This document shows positions 62,801 to 64,000 of a stretch of 64,000 nucleotides of DNA, piece after piece; position 1 is the first letter of the stretch; every line of letters starts with the position of its first letter. The stretch is from an uncultured Paracoccaceae bacterium (GTDB taxonomy: Bacteria > Pseudomonadota > Alphaproteobacteria > Rhodobacterales > Rhodobacteraceae). The stretch covers positions 248,001 through 312,000 of the forward strand of contig CANMFL010000004.1 in NCBI GenBank assembly GCA_947497185.1, read 5' to 3'. The notes below the pieces were generated by a model. The model ran no database searches. It was not told where the DNA came from and was given only the letters and a program-made list of their open reading frames with translations. A program made the position numbers and the translations under genes.

Positions 62801-64000
62801 CGGCATGTCGTAGGTGGTGATGCTTTCCTCAGGATAAATCACGAGGGTTTCCGTCGTCGATAAGCCAGAGCTGTCAATCGCCGTGAGCGCTACAAAAAAT
62901 CCAACGTTTTCATAGTAGTCATGACCACTTGTTGGAATAACGATTTGCACGCCACCCGCGATATTTTCGACCGCCGATACCTCTGGGTGAAAATGTTCGT
63001 TGTGTGCAAGGTTCACCGACCAGAACACATCCGGTCCCGTCAAAGTGCCGTCTTCAAGGTCAGTCGCAAAGCCTGAAAGGGTAATCGTATCACCTGCGCG
63101 GAAAGTATCCGTGACGATTGGCGTGTTGATAGTTACTTCAGGCGCATTACCGATTGTGATGTCGATGGGATTGTAGACCGTCTGGGCCCCGTTCGCATCG
63201 GTTGCGATCAGTTCAACCGTGTACTGCCCTTCGGCGGTATAGGTGTACGTCGGGTTTTGCTCTGTTGATGTTGCACCATCACCGATCCCATCTCCGTCGA
63301 TATCCGGTCCATCACCGAAGGACCAAACGAAGGTCAGATCGTCGCCATCAGGGTCAAACGCGTCCGTCTCAAAGGTCACGGTATGCGGTGCGGTCAGGCT
63401 GGTGTCCTCACCTGGGTCAAGGATAATGCCTTGACCGCCGGGTGCCGCATTCCCGATGCTATACTCCAGCCGGTTCACAGCGCCTTGGAAATTAAAGATG
63501 TTTCCGGTCTGGAAAGTGGTAATGTAATACAACGTGCCATCAGGTGCTTCGGCAAATGTTAGAACCTGACCTGTCGCATTCTTAAAATGATTGTCAGATA
63601 TGAGTTCTGGTTCGCCTGACGAATAGTCAATTTCAAGATAACGAATCCAGTTCCTCACCCAATCGCCGTAAAAGTAGACGCCTTGGTATTCGGTAGGAAA
63701 CTGTGACCCGCGATAAACCACACCGCCTGATATAGATGATCCGGCATCACCATAGCTTGGCAATTGGTCCTGACCCGGCGCAGAGGCGTGTTCGTAACTG
63801 TAGATGGGGTTTCCAGGATCATTTGGGTCCGGCAGATAACCCTCGTAATTTGGCCACCCGTGATCCGCGCCAGCTGTTGCTATGTGAATGTCCTCGTCCG
63901 CAAACCGCCCGTTACCGCCGACTTCACCAATCCAAAGCGTGTTCGATGCTTGATCGTACTCAGCCCTGAACGGGTTGCGCAATCCATAGCTGTAGATGGT
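59834..64000 (-). CDS. Giant secreted protein: sugar-dehydrogenase-like head, PKD/cadherin repeats, LamG tail (N-terminus cut)
   Basis: At least 1388 residues; the frame runs off the right edge (YGLRNPFR is the last upstream text), so the start lies beyond the window. The N-terminal part has GEVGGNGRFADEDI, DHGWPNYEG and SGGVVYRG, typical of the C-terminal half of PQQ glucose/sorbosone dehydrogenases. A diverged PKD domain and an Ig-like stretch follow. Then a module of cadherin-like, PKD and Ig-like domains occurs twice, spaced 339 residues. The end is a LamG-like fold (YTVEFWAALETG, WNHFALVRDGDDF, GKLDELRIWDDART). Acidic, cysteine-poor composition suggests type I secretion to the cell surface or medium. 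Confidence 0.9.
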   Translation of the reverse strand, partial: TIYSYGLRNPFRAEYDQASNTLWIGEVGGNGRFADEDIHIATAGADHGWPNYEGYLPDPNDPGNPIYSYEHASAPGQDQLPSYGDAGSSISGGVVYRGSQFPTEYQGVYFYGDWVRNWIRYLEIDYSSGEPELISDNHFKNATGQVLTFAEAPDGTLYYITTFQTGNIFNFQGAVNRLEYSIGNAAPGGQGIILDPGEDTSLTAPHTVTFETDAFDPDGDDLTFVWSFGDGPDIDGDGIGDGATSTEQNPTYTYTAEGQYTVELIATDANGAQTVYNPIDITIGNAPEVTINTPIVTDTFRAGDTITLSGFATDLEDGTLTGPDVFWSVNLAHNEHFHPEVSAVENIAGGVQIVIPTSGHDYYENVGFFVALTAIDSSGLSTTETLVIYPEESITTYDMPDVPNFTFFLDGVAFTGDQVRDNVIGFHHNVVVQSTYVADGFEWNFSHWEDDPNITTSQRTFVTPEIDSVLRPVYAQGAVVGPVEANDDDITMAVSSLGGNTITMIGNALANDTNPTGDPFSVVALNGFKITGAPKTDNLIDASGRFGWVWGDNGGQFRIYPDGTVEFRDRDLEFATLSAGESRTTSVTYDMADGDDIDTASVSLTVQGEGTPNTAPSGTGIVLDPGENTSNILPYTVTFASDVTDAEDHALTYAWDFGDGATSTDVAPSHTYTTDGLFTVTLTVTDELGAATTYATAGIDVGNVAPLAVDDTFDLATGFDPVTNHLHILDNDTDPDGMLNMQAVQIVSGPSSGTVEIMDTEQELIDRGLPAGHYGHAEYVPTNPQFEGSDSFTYRVQDSEGKWSNVATATINVATTPLLVLDAVDDLGTIDLADIASGDWITLPYNIFANDTDAGSGFNLIELAGFKVNGASDTSSSFDSSGRLKVWSDGGGIFRVGDDGTVEFKDRDFEFSSLAVGESVTVSVEYVIGDGTDTDRAAVSLTIANGNAGPPNTAPSGTGILLDPGENTSNILPYTVTFASDVTDAEDHALTYAWDFGDGATSTDTAPSHTYTMDGLFTVTLTVTDELGAATTYATADIDVGNVAPVAVDDTFDLTTGFDPVTNHLHILDNDTDPDGMLNMQAVEIVSGPSSGTIEIIDTEQELIDRGLPAGHYGHAEYVPTDPPFEGSDSFTYRVQDNEGKWSNVATATINVAAGGSPAGGDAGSLLSQNNGSGVDVQDLVVTGDYTVEFWAALETGSNVNKYDSIFKGGQHDSASGDDPATDGILGNDLNFHAGRLRLYSTESTISTDVIVSNTTVLADDVWNHFALVRDGDDFSIFVNGVLDATATNDLASDLLIDDVAANVRENKAFGGKLDELRIWDDARTASEIASSFNTTIDPTEADLLRYYQFDDAVDIIDSTGNAEGAGALDYASISGVEWSETDVFILA
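60544..61153. repeat. Direct repeat, copy 1 (inside giant protein gene)
   Basis: About 610 bases nearly identical to the copy 1017 bases to the right, with scattered mostly silent differences. The period is a multiple of three (339 codons), so the reading frame is kept. It encodes a PKD domain plus a cadherin/Ig-like domain. Confidence 0.92.
61561..62170. repeat. Direct repeat, copy 2 (inside giant protein gene)
   Basis: Second copy of the 610-base unit, at constant offset 1017. The 407 bases between the copies encode a cadherin-like domain whose diverged partner lies right of copy 2 (about 62170-62560), so the duplicated module is probably the full 1 kb. Confidence 0.92.

Overview
The window looks like a chromosomal segment of a marine Roseobacter-group alphaproteobacterium (Rhodobacterales). 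The evidence is the gene families and their order: hemD, a mitofilin-like gene and hemY in a row; a Rhizobiales/Rhodobacterales-type second lumazine synthase under an FMN riboswitch; form II cox genes in S-L-M order; a TTAA-N7-TTAA CtrA-type box; and dense, short-spaced operons. The genus cannot be read from the sequence. I saw no rRNA, tRNA, CRISPR array, insertion sequence or prophage.

Layout. (a) 1-9283, mostly minus strand: a peptide/amide uptake and hydrolysis block with a P1-family peptidase (cut by the window edge), a fused two-NBD ABC ATPase, two DppB/DppC-type permeases, a family 5 binding protein and two M20 metallo-hydrolases. A plus-strand FMN riboswitch and ribH sit in the middle of it. 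(b) 9523-21110, plus strand: nine or so co-directional genes for a transmembrane Ser/Thr kinase, an FHA protein, a PP2C phosphatase, three dynamin/GTPase-like proteins, two small unknown proteins (one possibly Roadblock-like) and an exported PstS-like/OmpA fusion. This is the strongest candidate for an undescribed system. It has the components for phospho-signalling across the inner membrane, coupled to membrane-acting GTPases and an envelope sensor. (c) 21381-28000: a double cold-shock protein, a TSUP permease, divergent katG/oxyR and a DgcA/HpbA-like demethylase. (d) 28092-33175: an exopolysaccharide export module (Wza-like, Wzc-like tyrosine autokinase, sugar-phosphate transferase) with a small YjbE-like secreted protein and a CtrA-type box.

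(e) 33765-48869: a dimethylglycine/sarcosine dehydrogenase-like flavoprotein faces a six-gene minus-strand operon. The operon runs LuxR-type response regulator, FIST sensor, hybrid histidine kinase (a NosP/NahK-like trio), kynurenine formamidase, kynureninase and a fused alpha-beta 2-oxoacid dehydrogenase E1. Divergent from it lies coxG-S-L-M, a form II CO-dehydrogenase-like molybdenum hydroxylase. (f) 48946-57939: housekeeping genes, with hemD-mitofilin-hemY on the minus strand, tsaD-gpsA-yciI-EVE on the plus strand, then a DUF2853 protein, an extensin-like protein and ahcY. (g) 58131-64000: a GT-C type membrane glycosyltransferase and the 3' part of a giant secreted protein. The giant protein carries a sugar-dehydrogenase-like head, PKD and cadherin-like repeats (one about 1 kb module duplicated in tandem) and a LamG-like tail.

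Start codons were moved from the longest open frame wherever a Shine-Dalgarno, signal peptide or family start supported it. Function calls rest on motifs recognised by eye. No database search was run.
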